Numbered from the stretch's first letter, positions 34,520 to 47,084 are shown. The stretch: DNA of 64,000 bases from Omphiscola glabra (GCA_964017045.1 OZ024808.1:13422284-13486283), one strand, 5' to 3'. A program made the numbers and translations. The notes: generated by a model from the sequence alone, not told the origin.

Positions 34520-36295
34520 CTTGTTCGCACTCCCAGAGACTGGGAGCTTTTTGGATGAGATAGTGAGGATACATTCCAAAACTGTTTAATTATGTGTAAA
34601 CAATCTTCGTTGTAATGAATCTTTTAGACTTTGTATTGTTGACTTTGTATTTTTGTGTGTATTATTAACGTCCCTAAAATACTTATCGTTAATATCCCTA
34701 GATTAAGTATCTTTATTTGTGTTTTTCCTTACTATAAGTTTGTGTGTGTTTTGTTGTGTATGAATAAAGCATCGTTTTTATAACGAGCGATAGGTAAACG
34801 AAATTAATTAATAGTTATTTTCTTTGACACAACAGCAGATTATGTGTCAGCTTAACTAACAGCAGACTTTGGATCAGACTGAATGACAGCAGATTATGTG
34901 CCATCTTGAATAAATGATCAGGTAAGGGTAATAAAAAAGTAACATCATTTGTTATTGCTTCTTCTTCTTCTTGGTTTACTTATCGTTTAAAAAGATTTAC
35001 AGGCTAGGAAGGTGTTATTCATATTATCCTCAGATTTGGCGTTTAATATTCAGTCATAATCTGTGCACCAGGGTTTACAAAATAGTGAATATACTGTTAT
35101 TTGGATGTGTTGTTTTAAAAATATTATTGGATTATGAAAGATTTTTTTAATCAATTCTTTAAAATATTTGATAGTCCAATCAGTTGTCAAATTGCTGAAT
35201 GGAATCTTATCTTTCAAGAACATTTTTGCGTATGTCTGTCTGTTCGTCTGCGTTTAATGCTAAAGCAATACATTTGAAACGTCATACGCAGCTGTCTGTG
35301 TTGTGTTCACCTGTATGTAACTTCGATATCAATATTGCAGTGGTGACTTTTGTTCATGACATATGACTCAGCGGGCATGTTGTAAAACTAGGGTGTCTGT
35401 TATAGATAGTTAATAATATACCATATAGTTTGCCAAGATCTGGAGTCCATCAACTAGACAATATGTATTGCATATGATAGATGTGATGGTACGCACATGG
35501 GTTAATGCTTTAAACACATAAATCTCTACAACCTGAAGACAGCGCATACAGCCTACAGCTGGTGTTAATATAATAATGTACACATAACCTCATCTCTCTG
35601 AAAGGAACCATAAACTTTTATTCCCATACTTGAAAAAGTAATGGACGATGGGTACGATATTGTACATCCTGGCTTTCCTATGCATTGATCGATGGAATGG
35701 GCTAACTTCGTGTTCTTGAGAATCAGTCAAATCAAAATGTGTTTGAACGAAACCCGGGTGTCCTGGTAAGGAGTGCAGCGAATGGGTTTCTTATCGCCTG
35801 AATATTGGTCGCCATATTTATTGACATGATGGGGAAAACTCAGACGTTTAATTCAAGTCTAGGTGAACTTGAACCTCCTCCTCCCCTACACACCTTTTTT
35901 ACAAAATCAGGCGGTTGTGTAAGTCGATGAATGGATGTGTTGTTAGGATAGATGCATGTATGAATATTTTGACAATTATAAGTCCAATGTTCGATATATA
36001 TGGATGTAATTGTAGAGGAAATTATCCCCCTATCTCAGTTGGAATAACCATCGCCCGCGTTAAGCTTAAGCGTTTGCAGACTCTAGCTATAGTGCATCTT
36101 CCTAGTCTTCCAGTGTGGTGGTTAGGTAGTCGCGTCTCCCACGATTTTAAAGAATTAGTACTGACCGTCAGTCTACAGAAGACAAATGTCAAGAATCGCC
36201 GTCACTTCTAAACATATCAAACGAAGGCCATAATCTGTCCGTAGTTGAAAATTTCACTTAAACTGAGTCCAATATCTCTAGCTCACTCTCTGATG
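34520..36295. other. No gene seen
   Basis: AT-rich DNA. A 98-codon frame at 35.9-36.2 kb shows no recognised domain. Confidence 0.5.
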
Positions 36296-36299
36296 ATGA

Positions 36300-37195
36300 A
36301 GAGGGGAGCAACAGGGTCGTAAAAGCAGCTGCACGTGTGGCTAAATTGAACACTCTTAAACACACTGGAAGCACAAAACGAAGCTTCTTTCATGGTGTGT
36401 GCTTAATACGTTCATACACGTCAGTGAATTGTGGAACACATATGCCAGTCGTGAGCGGAAAACTCAACAGCTTCCACAAAGGATTTCAGTGACGCATTTT
36501 GTGAATTCGATGGATAGACAAATTGACTATCAGAAGTCTTTCAGCAAGCTCTCTGCTCTCGGCGAGTTCTCCGCTCTCAACAAGATACGCTCTCAGCGAG
36601 TTCTCCGCTCTCAACAAGATACGCTCTCAGCGAGTTCTCCGCTCTCAACAAGATACGCTCTCAGCGAGTTCTCCGCTCTCAACAAGATACGCTCTCAGCG
36701 AGTTCTCCGCTCTCAACAAGATACGCTCTCAGCGAGTTCTCCCCTCTCAACAAGATACGCTCTCAGCGAGTTCTCGGCTCTCAACAAGATACGCTCTCAC
36801 TGGTTTGGCCGTGTAAAGAGAATGGAGAAACGTCGTGCTCCAGAAGACCTACTGGATGGTTGTCAGACGGAGCAAAATTTATTGGCCGTGTGAGACTGCA
36901 CTTTTAAGACATTTACAAAAAGGAACATCGAGGAAGCCAACATTAAAATCGACGAATAGGAGCTCATGGCTTTATGCCATTGGAGCGCAAACCTGCATTT
37001 TAAAAATGGGGTTTCCAGCAGGCAGAAGATGTGCAAAACAAAGAATTTGGACGGAAAAAAAACAGCAATACGTAAAGCCAAAGTAAACCGGAAGTTAATA
37101 GTTCACCTGCGAGAAATGAAATCGAGGCTGCGATCCCAGGATCTGGCTTTGAATCCGTTGAAGAAGTGTCAGTAAGCTACGACATCGTCCCACAT
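36300..37195 (+). mobile_element. Decayed LINE 3' region with an internal 34-bp minisatellite
   Basis: Frame-broken remnants read KAAARVAKLN, then ELWNTYASRERK, then RWIDKLT, then HWFGRVKRME, then a region resembling the end of the same LINE group. The order matches the C-terminal half of an endonuclease-reverse transcriptase protein. Between the RWIDKLT and WFGRVKRM parts the 34-bp repeat has expanded. Many frameshifts and stops show it is dead. Confidence 0.6.
36553..36797 (+). repeat. 34-bp minisatellite
   Basis: About seven near-identical copies of a unit containing CGCTCTCAGCGAGTTCTCCG and CTCTCAACAAGATA. Because 34 is not a multiple of three, the array cycles through all three frames, yet no stop occurs. 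It therefore looks coding in two overlapping frames. Confidence 0.95.
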
Positions 37196-37207
37196 TGGCG
37201 GGAGAAT

Positions 37208-37208
37208 G

Positions 37209-37293
<85 letters not shown>

Positions 37294-37300
37294 ATATATG
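37208..37300. repeat. (TA)n microsatellite
   Basis: About 45 TA dinucleotides. Confidence 0.97.
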
Positions 37301-37488
37301 TATATAAACATACATACATAAATACGAATAATTATATGCATAATCAATGAAAATATTTATAATTGTATACTTAAAGTAATCACTGAATACAGTGGAGGGA
37401 TTACATTAATCTAACAAGTCTTTTTAAATTTTTTTGGTATTCACCAAACATATACCTAATAGTAGTTTATCATTTCAAACGTTACATA

Positions 37489-38175
37489 CACCCATACCTC
37501 GCTTTACGGCCTAGATACGTTCCGGAAAAGTTGGCCGTAAAGCGAAAAGACGTATAATGAATCAATAATTTTGATATAAACCCATACAAATTTAATTGGA
37601 TCTGGTCCAATTTTTGTATAAAATAATATAGTCGTTAGTTCATAAATCATTTTATTCTTTTCATTTCCTATAAAAATAAAAGTACAAAACATTGTAATAC
37701 TAAACAGAAATTTTTAAAAAATAAACATATAAATTAAAAAACAAAAGAAATCATAAGCACATATTTATACATAAAATAAAATGTTTAGAAACTTTATAAT
37801 CTGATGAACATTAACACGAAAAATCATCTGCCATCCTCACTTTCCGCCGTTGTGGATTGACCCAGTTGAAAATATTGGTGCAAAGTTGTCTGCTTCGCCT
37901 TGCTTTCTGTTTCTTTTAAAAGAGTTTTGTAACAGGCAATTGCTGAATTGACTCCTCTAGACACTTTAGCGCTGCGTTCTTCGTCGGGATCATTTTGAAG
38001 AAGGATGTTCATTCCCTGCTCAAAATATGAAAGTGCATTTGATAGGTTCTTTGCAGTTAGCTGTTGGCCGTATAATGAAACATCGTGGGCCGTAAACCGA
38101 AAGAGTGCCATAATTTAAAAAGGCCGTAATAGCGAAATGCCGCATAAAGAGCGGCCGTATTGCGAGGTAAAGGTA
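37489..38175 (-). mobile_element. Internally deleted Tigger/pogo DNA transposon
   Basis: The ends are inverted: the left reads CCATACCTCGC then TTTACGGCC, and the right in reverse reads CCTTTACCTCGCAATACGGCC. Flanking TA dinucleotides fit TA target duplication. The CATACCTCG end is characteristic of Tigger-type pogo elements. The interior encodes a 95-codon minus-strand frame (38111-37824) resembling a transposase C-terminus with CYKTLLKET and KAKQTTLHQYF. The catalytic DDE domain is missing. Confidence 0.65.
37824..38111 (-). CDS. 95-residue Tigger transposase C-terminal remnant
   Basis: An uninterrupted frame from ATG to stop fills most of the deleted pogo element. It has the DVSLYGQQLTA start, a DPDEERSAKV segment and a KAKQTTLHQYF end, as in the tails of jerky/tigger-like transposases. 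There is no helix-turn-helix or DDE domain. It may be an accidental product of an internal deletion that fused a start to the tail. Expression is unknown. Confidence 0.4.
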   Translation of the reverse strand: MALFRFTAHDVSLYGQQLTAKNLSNALSYFEQGMNILLQNDPDEERSAKVSRGVNSAIACYKTLLKETESKAKQTTLHQYFQLGQSTTAESEDGR

Positions 38176-38648
38176 TACTTAAATAAGAAAACATAAAATA
38201 GCTATACGAAACAAGATTATGTGTTGTTGTTTTTTTTTATAATAAAAAAATTATTTTAATATTAGAATAGATGAGTAAATGATATTTGTTATTCTCACAG
38301 TGGGTTACTTCCCAGGGGCGAAACAGTAGAGACAAACCTTATTAGTCAGTGCCTGTTTTACACTTGGTTTTCCGAACTAAACAACAACACAAAAAAAAAA
38401 AAAAAATTGTAGGTATCGGGAAAAACGAAATTGTGTTTACCCACGGTGTTTCATGTCTAGCTGAACACATGTATTGATTGATTTATTCGATGGCTTGGTC
38501 GATTTTTTCCCAGATAAAATTGCAAGCTATTAATAGTCTCGTGTTTATCCGTTTCTGCTTTACAGCGTGTTCAATGTTGTATATGTGTCAGTACATGCAG
38601 TAGAACTTCGATTCTACGTACTAATTGAGGCTGCGTTGTTCAGTACAA

Positions 38649-38678
38649 CCTTTTTTTTTTTTTTTTTTTTTTTTTTTC
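38649..38678. repeat. Poly(T) tract
   Basis: About 30 uninterrupted T residues. It could be the reverse of a retroelement poly(A) tail, but no element body was identified. Confidence 0.8.
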
Positions 38679-38799
38679 AACTTCAACTGCTGTTTGAGTT
38701 TAGAAATTTTGTTCATTGAAACACAAAACGATTCTTACCTTTGATACTTTTTGTGTATACAGTGCATTTAGGTATAGTAATAAATCTAAGGTATCTCTG

Positions 38800-38831
38800 G
38801 GTCAGGGTCAGGGTCAGGGTCAGGGTCAGGT
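38800..38831. repeat. (GGTCAG)n, TCAGGG-type hexamer run
   Basis: Five copies of GGTCAG; in another register TCAGGG, a one-base variant of the TTAGGG telomere unit. Confidence 0.8.
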
Positions 38832-39144
38832 GATTGACATAAGAACACGTTACATCTGCTCCTTATTCTGTGGCAAGTGGTTAATATAAAAAGAAAATGT
38901 TTATTGCTCCATACAATAGAATGCATGATCACTTTGTTTTTTTGTTTTTTTTGCAGGCGTGTATCCTGCGATGTATAGAATGCACTATCCAGGTCTGGTC
39001 ACTGTATGTTCAATACGTTTGTAGACATTATGTGGATAGTGGGTCATGGGGTAGACGTTGTATCCTGTGATTATTTTGCTGTCCTCCCAGATACTACTTA
39101 TCAGCTAAGTGATATTTTTTTTCCCCTTAAATTATGTTTTTTTT

Positions 39145-39262
39145 TCTCTTGTTTGTTCGCTGACGAAGGCTTCCTGCCGACACGTTCGTTGTTTGGCTGC
39201 GTTCCATTTTTCAGGTTTGACCATACTCTGTTTGACTCATTTCCGTTTATTTTGCGAACGAG
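39145..39262 (+). repeat. Dispersed repeat with a hammerhead-like core, copy 1
   Basis: CTGACGA (39160-39166), then GGC-TTCCT-GCC, then GACAC. It shares TTTGTTCGCTGACGAAGGCT and the flanking CATTTTTCAGGTTT region with 48784-48895. The GAAA box is changed to GACA, which would be expected to stop cleavage. Confidence 0.5.
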
Positions 39263-39374
39263 ACAATGTTGAATGACATGCGCACAGCGTAGTACATGTA
39301 TAATAAAAAAAAAGTTTTATAAGCATTGTTTCGATAACTGACGTCACCGTTCTCTGTTTGAAAAGAAATTGAGG

Positions 39375-39544
39375 CTCTACGGCAGTGTTTCTCAACTATT
39401 TTTCGTGCCATGTCCCACCTTCCTAAAATTCGTATGCTCCCCCCCCCTTGTATCGTAAACATAATTTTTATATATAAAAATAAGGTTGTTCAATGAATAA
39501 ACCTGTGGGGCGAGGAACCCACGTCAGGAAATACCGCTCTACGG
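39375..39544. mobile_element. hAT MITE with intact 8-bp target duplication
   Basis: CTCTACGG occurs at 39375-39382 and again at 39537-39544, flanking a 154-bp element that starts CAGTGTTTCTCAAC and ends AGGAAATACCG. The termini and TSD length fit hAT. Confidence 0.82.
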
Positions 39545-40032
39545 TATACAATTTGTAAAAGAAAATATTTTCCACATGAACAATCTTGAATTGTTTTTTT
39601 TCATTTCTATTTTAGTACGTATAACATATCGGACATTACCGAAATTATAGATTCCTCGTAACCTGAGTACTTTAAAGCTAATACAAGCCTCGTGATCAAC
39701 AACGTTCATGGTAACATTATTATATTTAACATTTGCGAGGTAAAGTATAACCAATTACTATAATTATTTTTTTTGTGTGTAAAAAATTGTTTGAAAGACA
39801 TGTTAAAGTCAGTTAAGTGCACGTAGATTGTATACGATAGATTAACGGCTAAATGTCTGCTTGTGGATTTATTGATTTTTTTTCCTGGCTTGCTTAAATG
39901 TGGATTGATTGACCTATAAAAATGGCGACAACAAAATTCAATTCACGTCAACACCGATGACGGACCTTTGAATATCGACAGTGGCTGTACTTTAAAAAAA
40001 TGAGTTAGAAGGCGGTATGAATATTAAAGGAA

Positions 40033-40290
40033 CCACCACAAACAACCCAACCACCCTAGCCAACCCAAACAACCCAACCACCGTACCAACCCAACAAACC
40101 CAACCACCGTAGCCAACCCAACCAACTCAACCACCCTAAACCACCCAACAACCCTAACCAACCAAACCACCCTAACCAACTGAACCAACCCGACCCCCCT
40201 AACCAACTAACCACCCAAACCAACCTAAACACTCTAAACAACCCAATCAATACAACCACCGTCACCAACCCAACCAACAAAACACCTGAA
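40033..40290. repeat. AACCACCC/AACCAACCC simple repeat
   Basis: Irregular AACC-rich units just upstream of the PLAAT-like gene. The Trp/Gly/Val-rich minus-strand frames are artefacts of composition. Confidence 0.9.
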
Positions 40291-40443
40291 TCAACCCGTT
40301 CAGGCTAACGGCCCTAACTTCCTTAAAAGTGAATGTGTCCTTTGAGGAATATCTGGAAATATTAAGTTACGTGATATGTTTTGTTATTTAACCACATATG
40401 TTCATTTTTTTTAAAATGTTGATCATTCCCCCCCCCCCCCCAG

Positions 40444-40456
40444 GCACATGTAAAAC
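40444..40456 (+). promoter_or_regulatory. 5'-UTR start of PLAAT exon after a poly(C) acceptor
   Basis: A run of C then CAG (40441-40443) forms the acceptor. The 13-base leader contains ATG-TAA, a minimal upstream start-stop, immediately before the coding ATG. An untranslated first exon must lie further upstream and was not located. Confidence 0.5.
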
Positions 40457-43400
40457 ATGGCTGCAATAACCGCTGAACTAAATTCACCCTTTCATGAACA
40501 CAACAAAAAACTTTTAGATCAATTGAAACCCGGAGACCTGGTCAAATTCAAACGTGGCATATATTACCATTGGGCTGTATACATTGGTAAGATATAATAA
40601 TTATATATATATATATATATTCATTTCTGTATATAAATAAAAAAAATATATTTATAATATATAATTATAATTATGTATTTATTAATGTATTTAATTCAAC
40701 CGGCTAAAAATATTTTCTTAATGAAAACATGATACTATTTTATTACCATAAAAAAATTATTTTGATGACATTGTAATCATTTATTTCCAGCATATTGGTA
40801 AGAAATCTTAACAAGAGAACAATACCTTGCATATTTTCTTGTGTATCTTTCGAACGATTAACAAATTGTGAAAAGTATGAAATTAATGATGGTCGATGTT
40901 GTTTTTGTTTGTTTTGTATGCCCCAAAGCACAGTGCAATATCAGAAATACTTTTTTTTTGGCACGTTAGGTATACACTATCTTTAAGAAGTCGCCTAATC
41001 AGGTTGTTGATGACGAGATACTTTCTGTATACGAAAAAGACTTCTGGAGAAATACACACAATTTACATGCATCTATGACCAAATATACAGCGTTAAGACT
41101 GCTTATATTTTTCTTTTTACATTATTCAAATATATTATGTTAGCTGTGAGAGAGGGCAGAGGGAGAGAGGGGAGAAGAGAGAGAGAAAGAAAGAAAGAGA
41201 ATTAATTTTTTTTTAAAAGTTATAAGAAGCTTTAACTATTTCAGACCTGTTTACTCCTACGATTCTGGCGTACAATGTACGATTTTGAATTGTATACATT
41301 ATATATACTGCATGTTTATTTTTTTACTATTATTGTATTGAATGATTGTTTAATGCTATTGTACGATTTTAACAGTTTTAGGGTAAATAGGTCTGCTATT
41401 TTTAGGCATAATTTGTCTTAGCGAAGGTTTGATTTTGTTCCCTCCTTTATGAATTCGAATTTTTCATATTTTTTCTGTGGATAGTGGGGAAGTTAACATC
41501 TTTAAAAAATTTTTTTTAACTATAACGACACCTTCTTGGTTATAACTACAGGTAAGGGCAAGGTCATCCACGTGACTGGCAGAGATGGCCAAGGCATGAA
41601 GCAGGCCAAGGACGGCAGTGACATCACAGCTCTGTGCAGCGTGCCCCAGGATAAGGCTGAAATTATGGAGGCAGACTTTTGGGAAGTTGCCGGCGAATCT
41701 AAAGCTGAGATTGGTAACATGAAGGACGAGGGCTGGGTGTAAGTGCGAGAGACAAACTTCTGAACCGAGGCAGCAACACAGTGGTGTTCTTAACGCTACT
41801 CATCTTTTATTATCATCGACAGATGATACATTTTTAACTCTTTCCATCTCTGTTGCGCTACGGTCCAGTTAGTTTTTTGGCCTGCCTCACTACTTCCTTC
41901 CACTCAGACCTAACTAACGCTTTTCCTTTCCACGCTTGGATTCCTTTTTCAAATCATCCATCCATCTAAGTCTAGGTCTGCCTTCGAGTGGTTACATACA
42001 TTTAATAACTTTTCTTCCGTTTGCGTTAGGGTCCACGTATCACCTCCCCTAAAGTCGCCACCCTGACGTCCATCAAATGTCACCAATCTGCCTTCCCCCA
42101 CCCCCAAACGTCGCCACTCTGATCTCCACGAATTTCGCGGCCCAGACGATTCCTTTAAAATCTCGTTTGAACAAAAATGATTTTAGAAAAAAAATATCTC
42201 ATCTTTACCTACCATCCTCGCAATGATATTGCTAAAAAAAACCTCATTTTTACCTACCATCCTCGCAATGATATTGCTAAAAAAACTCATCCTTACCTAC
42301 CATCCTCGCAATGATATTGCTAAAAAAAACTCATCCTTACCTACCATCCTCGCAATGATATTGCTAAAAAAACTCATCCTTACCTACCATCCTCGCAATA
42401 ATATTGCTAAAAAAACGCATCCTTACCTACCATCCTCGCAATGATATTGCTTAAAAAAAACTCATCCTTACCTACCATCCTCGCAATGATATTGCTAAAA
42501 AACTCATCCTTACCTATCATCCTCGCAATGATATTGCTAAAAAAAACTCGTCGTTTTAGTTCTTGCTGAATCAGACACATGCAAGGTATTTTCATTATCT
42601 GCACTTCTAGTTTTAGTGACTTTCCGCCCTATATTGTGGAAACTAAAACTATTGATATCACTAAGCAGGCATTTACCATCAAATCGGGCTTTACATAATA
42701 ATACACTAGCCGAAGTGTGATCTCTGTGAGTGTTTGCCAAAGATGCCGCTTCTATTTTATATGTGAAACGGGAACTCCTTCGGGAATTTGAGCATAAAAA
42801 GCCATCTCCTGATCATCGCATTTCAACGGAGGTGAAAAAAGGGGCCGATGAGATGTATCGAATTAGTTGACTGAACCAATGCACCAGCGAGAGTTAACAA
42901 TAAAATCAAATTTATTCAGATTCCCGGCACAATATTCCAATGGGATCAACGAAATGCTCATTTGCATTTGATCCATTATTTTCCTCCATTTCTATTCTCA
43001 AATATCGCTGTTTACATAATTTCAAATTCATAATACAGAATTCCTTTAACGTGGTTAGTGCGCATGACAAAATAAAGCGGTGCGCACGTTTCGGGTTTGA
43101 ACAACTCAACTTCCGTTTCTAAAAATATCATTGAGAGCTTCATCTTCTGAACATTGATCTGTTATCGTAATGATTTTATTGAGATCTTCGAAAACTAATA
43201 CGTTTTATTATTTTAGTGTGTCTGCTGTCTATTGTATTGTATAAAACGACGTAAACACGAATATAGGTTTATGACAGTATATGCACGTATAATGATATGT
43301 TCATTACAGTATTTACAATGATTTAATATATGCTTATGACATTATATACGCGTATATTATATATTTATGACAATACATGCATGTATAATATATTTCTATC

Positions 43401-44884
43401 ACAGTATATTCACCTATAGCATACCGTATTTTACAGACTATAAGACACACCTTATTTATAAGCATTTTTTTTTATTAAATAAAATTTTTACCATTTTTAT
43501 ATCAATTCCGAGTAAAAGACGCACCTTAATTTTTAAGCAATATTTTTAAAAAAATAAAATTTTTACCATTTTTATATCAATTACGAGTAATAGACGCATT
43601 TGAATTTTTAAGCAATATTTCTTTTAAAATAACATTTTTACAATTTTTATATCAATTCCGAATAAAAGACGCAGCTGAATTTTTAAGCAATATTTTTTTT
43701 AAAATAACATTTTTACCATTTTTATATCAATTCCGAGTTAAATACGCACCTGAGTTTTGCAGGCAATTTTCTAAGAAAAAGTGCGTCTTATTTTCAGTTA
43801 ATACGGTTTGTTTATAAAGGTATATACACGTATAATATGTGTCTATAACATTCTATTTACATATAATATATGTCTATCCCATTATATAAACGTATAATAT
43901 ATGTTTATGACAATATATACACTTATAATATATGTTTATCACAGTTGAAACCTCTAATAATCATGTTACAGACTAAATTATATTTTTACGTAAATTACAT
44001 TTTTTTTTATCCCAAAAGGCCACTTGACACAAAAACGATTTTAGAAAGAGCAAAAAAAATGCTCGGACCAGTGAGATATCATCTGCTAGCCGACAACTGT
44101 GAACATTTCGCCAAGTGGTGTCGTTACGATCGAAGTGAGAGTAAACAGGTGCGTAACTTAAAACATAAAAAATTATATTTTACCAATTCAAATAACGTTT
44201 GACATGTTCTCAATGGTGTGTAAAATATTTTTTTTTATATTATTAACTTCTTACCTATGGACACATTAAATACATACATTTCCCGTTTAAACAGGAAATA
44301 TGTTTGTATGAGTAAGATTTTAAAACGAAATATCTTAAAAAGAATGGACTAAAACGTTATAAATTAAACCATATCTTATAAACATATCGGCAATAACATT
44401 AATGGCGAACATTACTTTTTTGGAACTATTTTATATTTCTTGTATTTCTTTATTCGTCCTGTGTGCTGGGGAAGGCTCTTAGCCGAAACGTTCTTCTTTC
44501 ATCGTCCTGCAGTTCTATCTCACGCCTCTACATATCCTTTTTGTGCTATTTCCTCCGCGCGCTTTGAATGCGGTTCTTCATTCGTTATCCTTATAAACCA
44601 GGGCTGTCACGGAAAAAGTTTTGATGAAATTTTCGTGAAAAAAAATAAATAAATAAAAATAGGAACTGGTATAGAACCAAAGGCTGAAAGAAAATCCTTT
44701 TGTGTGTATGTGTGTCTGTGTAAACCTGTGTTATTAATTTTCCATAAATGTTAAATGTATCCAAAAAAAAATTGTTTTCTTACAGGCTGACATCGCGGTT
44801 GCCACTCTAAGCATAGTCGTGAGACTCTTAACGGGTGTCGAAATGACAGTGCTGCTGAAACCACAACACCAGAAACAACTTTAA
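40457..44884 (+). CDS. PLAAT/LRAT-family phospholipase A-acyltransferase
   Basis: Four coding exons: 40457-40586, 41552-41738, 44019-44148 and 44786-44884, 546 bases in all, with good GT-AG sites and consistent phases. The 181-residue product fits the PLAAT (HRAS-like suppressor) family of membrane-linked thiol acyltransferases and phospholipases acting on glycerophospholipids. His38 lies in YHWAVYIG and His50 in KVIHVTG. Cys133 lies in NCEHF, the nucleophile motif. PGDLVKF at 25-31 is also typical. Residues 150-173 are moderately hydrophobic and could be the C-terminal membrane anchor. The start is the second ATG after a C-rich acceptor at 40443; the first ATG is followed at once by a stop. 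AATAAA at 45009 is a likely polyadenylation signal. Intron 2 holds a minisatellite and a MITE. Confidence 0.88.
42196..42545 (+). repeat. 43-bp minisatellite in PLAAT intron 2
   Basis: Eight copies of CTCATCCTTACCTACCATCC plus TCGCAATGATATTGCTAAAA. Differences are mostly in the A-run length. Confidence 0.94.
43423..43807. mobile_element. MITE with internal repeats in PLAAT intron 2
   Basis: The ends ACCGTATTTTACAGACTATAA and, in reverse, ACCGTATTAACTGAAAATAA are imperfect inverted repeats leading into AAGACGCAC-type blocks. The interior holds four direct units of about 80 bp (CATTTTTATATCAATTCCGA, AAAGACGCACC). No coding capacity is present. The superfamily is not certain. Confidence 0.65.
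44460..44520 (+). repeat. Hammerhead-like repeat, copy 2 (in PLAAT intron 3)
   Basis: CTGGGGA-AGGC-TCTT-AGCC-GAAAC at 44466-44489: a clean 4-bp stem II and an exact GAAA, but the CUGAnGA box has G for A. Confidence 0.4.
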
Positions 44885-45008
44885 ATACTTAACAATTTCT
44901 CTAAACGAACAATTATAGATTAAATGACATTTTAAAAAAAAAGACAGTGCATGCTCTCTGACTCATTGCTTGTCATTACAGCTGTAGACTTCTTTTTCTG
45001 GATATTGA

Positions 45009-45014
45009 AATAAA
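45009..45014 (+). terminator. Polyadenylation signal of the PLAAT gene
   Basis: AATAAA 125 bases after the stop codon, followed by an A-run. Confidence 0.55.
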
Positions 45015-45179
45015 AAAAAAAGTATCTGTGTGTCGACGAAATTTTTAATAGCCCTATTATATTAAGTGTCAAATTTGTATTCTGGCAGCACAAGCCAGGA
45101 TATGATTATTTTGATAAAATGACTAGAAAACAAATCATGTCCTCATTTCAACACACACACACACACGCGCACCAATAAT

Positions 45180-45580
45180 AATCTCTTATAAATATTACGC
45201 TACTGGTTTGACTCGTGGATTGCTTCCGTTTCCGGCGGCTGCTTCCTAATAACCGAATTTGGTATTGAGAGTCTATTACAAATAATGCTATATGTTTGAT
45301 AGAAAGTATGGTTCAATAATGAGTTCAATAGCCGAAAAATGTAATTCTTGAAAACTATGCTAAATATATATATATATTTTTTATATTATGGACTGCGTTT
45401 GCCGTGTAATATATTTTTTTTCGGAAAATGAAATCGTCTCAGTTTAAGTATGGTGTAAAACATATTCGATTTAAAAGTTGTTGGGACATCGGAATATTTA
45501 ATATAGTTCATGGGCATGAAATAGAAAGTGTGCAGTGGCGTATCATGGGGGAAGGGGATAGCAAAAAATTGGGATTCTTA
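45180..45580 (+). repeat. Dispersed repeat, copy 1
   Basis: It matches 53490-53870: shared CGTATTGAGAGTCTATTAC-like, AAGTATGGTTCAATAATGAG, GTCTCAGTTTAAGTA and GGAATATTTAATATAGTTCA segments. The 87-codon frame here is broken in the other copy, so it is not treated as a gene. Confidence 0.7.
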
Positions 45581-45599
45581 AATGTGTTACTTGAGTTCA

Positions 45600-47080
45600 T
45601 ATTTTGTCAAGTAACTTTAGTAGATGGTAAGTTCACGCATTGCTGCCGCCAATATTTGGCGGTATATATATTTAGTAATAATAACAATTAAAATAATAAT
45701 AATGAAACATAGATGTTAATTTTTAAAACAACATTTTTATAAAAAAAGTATGAAACATTTTTTTAGTTAATTTTAAAAAAAAATATGTCAAAAAATATTT
45801 CTTTTTTAAATTGATTTAAAAAAAAGATATTTTAATGTTATTTTTATATTTGTATTTAAATATAACAAAAAGTCGCTACTTCAAGGAAAATAAGGTTTTT
45901 TAAAATTTGTTTTTTTTTAACTAATTTTTTTTTCTTTTATATAAAAAGCGGAATCAGAACTGTTTAGGCTTGGAAAAAAAGTACGGATCAATTAAAAGAA
46001 CGTTTTTGCTATAGGCCATCTTCAGCAGAGGATACAAAACAATGCTATGTCCAAACTAATGGGCTCAGTGGCTTTAGTACACAGGTTCTCCAGGTTTTTT
46101 TTATTTCATGACCTCATTCAGTTAGCAGCTGATTGGCCCATACCACGATACATTGTAAAAAAAAGAAAAAAATGGGGGGTGGGGCGCTCCAAAATACGAT
46201 AAAATCTTGGAAATAAAACATTGTAAAACTCAATTTTTTTCAGATATATTTTATTGTTTTGGCTAACTAATGTCGTGATTGAAATTGTAACTCAAACTTT
46301 AAGACAAAAAGTAAACAAGAAAACGATTTTTTTTAAAAACCACTATTTCTCTTAATCAATTGTTTTAGCCCCCCCCCCCCCGCCACTCCCCCATCAATCC
46401 CTTCGCAACACCATGTGAGGTCAACTCCCATGCTCTAGTTACCTCTAGTAAGCCGAATATCCCAAGACAGATTTTATAATGCCTTATATTATGTAGAGTT
46501 TTGTTACGAGCAATACTTTCTAAACAATATTTAACATGGTGTTCGTTATGAAATTAAAAAAAAAAAACTAACTAGGAATGACAATAAAAGTGTGTATCTT
46601 TATTTGTATACGTCTTGATGTGTTGATGTCGGGCGACACAAGCACTCATGCAGTGTGTATTTTAGTTAATATTGCAATTTTAATTGCATTTATTTTATTT
46701 CAGGGGATCCGGTGTGATAAAAGGTGAGAAATCCTTGTCACGTAGGAGCGCATGGGAACGGCGTTCCTGTATTCTGAATAAGAAATAAATACACCTTTAT
46801 AGGAAGGGATTAGGTGGCGGTGGGGGGGGGACAGGGGCATCTTTGGTGAGCCCCCACATTTTTTTACCCAGTAGTTGACCACTGGTTTACACATTGAACT
46901 GTAAATTGAATATTTATAGTTTACCCCCAACTCTGAGCTAGATTGGATTAAAGGTATACTTATGACGTCTCATCTGACAGCAGACAGTGATGTCTTGTGC
47001 GATCTTCACCATTCTATAGTTTCTGAGGTTCTCGTGAATTTCAAGTAAACATAAATAATAATAATTTAATACAAATTAAA
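45600..47080. other. No gene seen
   Basis: AT-rich DNA with A/T and C homopolymer runs. The minus strand at 46014-46025 (CTGAAGATGGCC) is a faint relative of the hammerhead-like repeat. A 20-base segment between an acceptor (TTTCAG, 46704) and a GTGAGA donor-like site near 46725 could be a leader exon of the next gene, but is unproven. Confidence 0.4.
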
Positions 47081-47084
47081 AAAA

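Noticed and set aside
36399..36893. 164-codon repetitive frame
   Set aside because: A 34-bp minisatellite inside a frame-broken LINE.
40024..40280. Trp/Gly/Leu-rich minus-strand frames
   Set aside because: Translation of AACC-rich simple sequence.
44440..44652. 70-codon frame in PLAAT intron 3
   Set aside because: It covers the hammerhead-like repeat and is interrupted in relatives; no domain.
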